15,656 bases of DNA from an uncultured Gammaproteobacteria bacterium. Lineage in GTDB: Bacteria; Pseudomonadota; Gammaproteobacteria; Pseudomonadales; Pseudohongiellaceae. The position numbers and the translations under genes were made by a program. Location: assembly GCA_903926285.1 (NCBI GenBank), contig CAIYIP010000126.1:1-15656 (forward strand), read 5' to 3'. The notes beneath the pieces were generated by a model. It worked only from the letters and a program-made list of their open reading frames with translations. It did no database searches and was not told the origin of the DNA. Shown here piece by piece: positions 13,543 to 15,656 of this stretch; positions within the stretch are counted from its first letter, which is position 1, and each line of letters begins with the position of its first letter.

Positions 13543-13585
13543 AATACAACGAGGTGTAATATGGATTATGCAGAACATGTGGGGT

Positions 13586-13614
13586 ATTGTCTGATATTAA
13601 AACCTGCTTGGCAA
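13586..13614 (-). promoter_or_regulatory. Possible nadE promoter
   Basis: On the minus strand TTGCCA (13614-13609), a 17-bp spacer and GACAAT (13591-13586) give five and four consensus matches. Transcription would start near 13579, about 48 bases before the TTG of nadE. On the plus strand the same area has an extended -10 (TGATATTAA, 13592-13600) that may serve the PP0621-pilS unit. Confidence 0.35.
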
Positions 13615-13630
13615 AAATGAATCCTGCAAA

Positions 13631-13879
13631 ATGAATCTGCTCAGAATATTAACCTGGTTGCTCGTTATCTGGATCTTCTGGTCCATGGTCAAAAACTATC
13701 TGGCAAAAGAGACAAGAAAAAAACCCGGCAAACCTGCCCTGCCGCAAAAAATGGTGAAATGTGATCATTGCTTTGTTCACACACCAGAAGCAGACGCCCT
13801 TTCCCACGATTCGCGCTGGTTTTGCAATCGGGCACACATGCAGGCCTGGCTCGGTCACAAATCAGTATCAGACAAGTAA
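13631..13879 (+). CDS. PP0621 family small membrane protein with zinc-ribbon-like motif
   Basis: An 82-residue protein with one N-terminal membrane helix (residues 3-19, LLRILTWLLVIWIFWSM), a basic linker (KETRKKPGKP) and a cytoplasmic C-terminal domain. That domain has MVKCDHCFVHTPEADALSH followed by WFCNRAHMQAWL; C44, C47, C66 and H69 (or nearby His) could bind one metal. This matches the PP0621 family found upstream of pilS in Pseudomonas and relatives. Function unknown. The ATG at 13631 has no clear ribosome binding site. pilS begins 17 bp after its stop, so they are likely cotranscribed, hinting at a link to type IV pilus regulation. Confidence 0.85.
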   Translation: MNLLRILTWLLVIWIFWSMVKNYLAKETRKKPGKPALPQKMVKCDHCFVHTPEADALSHDSRWFCNRAHMQAWLGHKSVSDK

Positions 13880-13896
13880 TATTGCGGGATTCAGTC

Positions 13897-15528
13897 ATGC
13901 ACAATACCAATGTGAGGCCTGCCATCCCAGTAACCGTTGACACTGACAATTGGCGCCAGAACAAACAGATTTTTGATATCTACAATTTGTATCGGATCGT
14001 TCTTGGGATCATCCTTCTCTTCAGTTTTTATTTGCGTGACTCCAGTACAACGCTGGGGATTGTAAATCAAACCCTTTTTGTCCAGCTTTGTGTTTTCTAT
14101 TTCATGCTCAACGTGATGAGCCTGCTGCCGCATTTACTGCGACTGTCAAAGAAAATGGAGAATCATTTTTTTGTAGCCATTCTAATTGTCGATATCCTCA
14201 CTCTTGTCATGATCAGCTATACCTGTGGTGGCGTAAGCAGTGGCATGGCACACCTGCTGATCGTCCCCGTGGCAACCAGCAGTATTATTTTTAACACGCG
14301 CCTGAGTGTTTTTTTTGCAGCGATAGGCTCAATCGGGGCGATTTATAGTGAAGGATATTTATCCCTCACTTTCCTGCAGAGTGGAAATTATTTCATCCAG
14401 GTCGGGCTGTTAGGGCTTACCTTGTTTGCCACCTCACTTTCACTGCAATACCTTGGCAATCGCATCCGCGTAAAGGAAGCCATCAACAAAATACAGGCTG
14501 CCAACATTGAATCGTTACGCGAGATAAATCAGCAAATCATCCAGCGTATGCAGCCCGGCATTGTAGTGGCTGAGCAAAATGGCAGACTGCTCAACTACAA
14601 TAACTCAGCAAAAAAGCTGCTTAATTTTAATGATGGCGAAGGCAGCAATCCTACGCTACCCCTACCCTTGTTTAACCAAATGGAAACCTGGAAGAAAAAC
14701 AATTCCATCCGCCCAAAACCCTTATTGCTGGAAGTAAATACTCCTGAAATCCAAGCAAATTTTACTTATCTGCACTCGCAGGACGCCGCCAACATCCTGA
14801 TCTTTCTAGAAGACAACAGCCGGTTGAGCAGCCGCGCACAACATTTGAAGCTGATGTCTCTCGGACGTTTGACCGCCAGCATCGCACATGAGGTCAGAAA
14901 TCCGTTGCACGCAATCAGTCATGCATGCCAACTACTGAATGAATCGAGCACACTGCTTGACCAGGAGAAACGCCTGCTCGATATTATTCTGATTCATACG
15001 CAGAGAGTTAATTCGATCATTCAGAACATTCTGGAACTTTCTCGCCACCACCAGACTGTACCCGAAGTGCTTGACAGCAAATCCTGGCTAGAAAAGTTCC
15101 TCACACGCTTCAGCAATAGTTACAAGGAAGCAATCGATGTTGCGCTGAAAGTTGTGCCAGAAGAAATTGCGATAAGGTTTAATCCGGGGCAGCTTGAACA
15201 ATTGCTGACCAATCTTTGTGATAACGGCCTGCGTTATTCGCACAAGCAAACGGGTAAATACCTACTTGCAATCGAGGTCAGTATACTCGATCACTCGCAA
15301 GCTCCTGTTTTAGATGTTATCGACTACGGACCAGGCCCTCCCACAGAGCAGGAAGAACAGGTGTTTGAGCCGTTTTATACCACCGAATCAAGCGGCATCG
15401 GACTCGGCCTGTTTATCTGCAAGGAAATATGCGAAGCTAACGAGGCGCGAATTTTCTTTCGCCGAACTCAGGATAATAAGAGCTGTTTTCGCATTGTTTT
15501 CGCTCATCCGGATCGCAACATCATCTGA
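13897..15528 (+). CDS. pilS: PilS, type IV pilus sensor histidine kinase
   Basis: A 543-residue inner-membrane histidine kinase that phosphorylates PilR to control pilin transcription with sigma54. About six hydrophobic segments occupy residues 31-190 (for example IVLGIILLFSFYL at 34-46 and GLLGLTLFATSLSL at 170-183). A PAS-like region covers about 210-310. The HisKA box is SIAHEVRNPL with H331 phosphorylated. The N box is NLCDNGLRYS (439-448), the G1 box is DYGPGPP (476-482), the F box is FEPFYTTES (490-498), and the G2 box is GIGLGL (500-505). The C-terminal FRIVFAHP also matches Pseudomonas PilS. I chose the ATG at 13897 with GCGGGAT seven bases upstream; an in-frame ATG at 13768 would overlap the PP0621 gene by over 100 bp. 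PilR follows after 98 bp. Confidence 0.95.
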   Translation: MHNTNVRPAIPVTVDTDNWRQNKQIFDIYNLYRIVLGIILLFSFYLRDSSTTLGIVNQTLFVQLCVFYFMLNVMSLLPHLLRLSKKMENHFFVAILIVDILTLVMISYTCGGVSSGMAHLLIVPVATSSIIFNTRLSVFFAAIGSIGAIYSEGYLSLTFLQSGNYFIQVGLLGLTLFATSLSLQYLGNRIRVKEAINKIQAANIESLREINQQIIQRMQPGIVVAEQNGRLLNYNNSAKKLLNFNDGEGSNPTLPLPLFNQMETWKKNNSIRPKPLLLEVNTPEIQANFTYLHSQDAANILIFLEDNSRLSSRAQHLKLMSLGRLTASIAHEVRNPLHAISHACQLLNESSTLLDQEKRLLDIILIHTQRVNSIIQNILELSRHHQTVPEVLDSKSWLEKFLTRFSNSYKEAIDVALKVVPEEIAIRFNPGQLEQLLTNLCDNGLRYSHKQTGKYLLAIEVSILDHSQAPVLDVIDYGPGPPTEQEEQVFEPFYTTESSGIGLGLFICKEICEANEARIFFRRTQDNKSCFRIVFAHPDRNII

Positions 15529-15571
15529 TTTTTACGCCAACTCTTTTTCATAACCAATTTACTCAACGAAG

Positions 15572-15626
15572 CATAGCCCTAGAATAGCCCAACAATAACC
15601 CAACAATAGCCGAACAAAAGCAGCAC
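15572..15626. repeat. Five degenerate 11-bp repeats directly before pilR
   Basis: Consecutive 11-base units start at 15572, 15583, 15594, 15605 and 15616; the consensus is AATAGCCCAAC. Mismatches per unit are three, none, one, one and four. The array ends at the base before the pilR ATG, so it makes up the whole leader proximal to the start and leaves no Shine-Dalgarno. The 11-base period is about one helical turn. Confidence 0.75.
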
Positions 15627-15656
15627 ATGACACAGACAGTACTTATTGTCGACGAC
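15627..15656 (+). CDS. pilR: PilR response regulator (partial, first 10 codons)
   Basis: The window ends inside this gene. The ten residues MTQTVLIVDD are the start of a receiver domain: the first beta strand and the two acidic residues of the metal-binding pocket. The position right after pilS identifies it as PilR, the sigma54-dependent activator of pilin transcription. The start has no visible ribosome binding site, since the preceding 55 bases are the 11-bp repeat array. Confidence 0.8.
   Translation, partial: MTQTVLIVDD

Noticed and set aside
13617..13634. Five-codon ORF (MNPAK) overlapping the PP0621 start by ATGA
   Set aside because: No ribosome binding site; too short to separate from chance.
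13768..13896. Upstream in-frame ATG extension of pilS
   Set aside because: It would overlap the PP0621 gene by 112 bp and adds a segment unlike PilS; the ATG at 13897 has a better ribosome binding site.

Overview
The window looks like a chromosomal stretch from a gammaproteobacterium of middling GC. The evidence is family content and order: a PhoH of the E. coli type, an omega-amidase close to E. coli YafV, a stand-alone 5'-3' exonuclease, a Bcr/CflA efflux pump, and nadE / PP0621-family protein / pilS / pilR, an arrangement familiar from Pseudomonas and related orders. I cannot name the genus. I saw no tRNA, rRNA, insertion sequence, phage gene or CRISPR array.

Left part (1-2600): a eukaryotic-type hisA fragment runs off the left edge on the minus strand, preceded by a secreted metallo-beta-lactamase-fold hydrolase on the same strand. 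A 593-bp gene-free stretch follows, with a 15-bp tandem repeat and a leader-like hairpin, then phoH on the plus strand, closed by a REP-like palindrome.

Middle (2600-5420): an xdhC-like gene and a MocA-like nucleotidyltransferase overlap by one base. Both belong to molybdenum-hydroxylase maturation, yet no such enzyme is in view. On the minus strand are a small protein with a DnaJ-type zinc finger and a putidaredoxin-type ferredoxin, separated by a strong terminator and a possible small RNA.

Right-middle (5420-11760, all plus): adhC and fghA form the glutathione-dependent formaldehyde oxidation pathway (S-hydroxymethylglutathione to S-formylglutathione to formate). An intrinsic terminator lies between them. 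yafV (omega-amidase) follows fghA closely, then the 5'-3' exonuclease, an unrecognised predicted outer-membrane beta-barrel with an overlapping 12-codon upstream ORF, and a Bcr/CflA transporter whose promoter region carries a palindrome.

Right end (11860-15656): glutamine-dependent NAD+ synthetase on the minus strand, divergent from a small PP0621-family membrane protein, the type IV pilus sensor kinase PilS and the first ten codons of PilR. The spacer before pilR is largely five degenerate 11-bp repeats.

Most of the content is housekeeping. The less explained parts are small: the repeats before phoH and pilR, the ferredoxin-downstream RNA candidate, the DnaJ-finger mini-protein, the overlapping upstream ORF and the triplicated sequence at the adhC stop codon. 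I did not find a convincing new multi-gene system.
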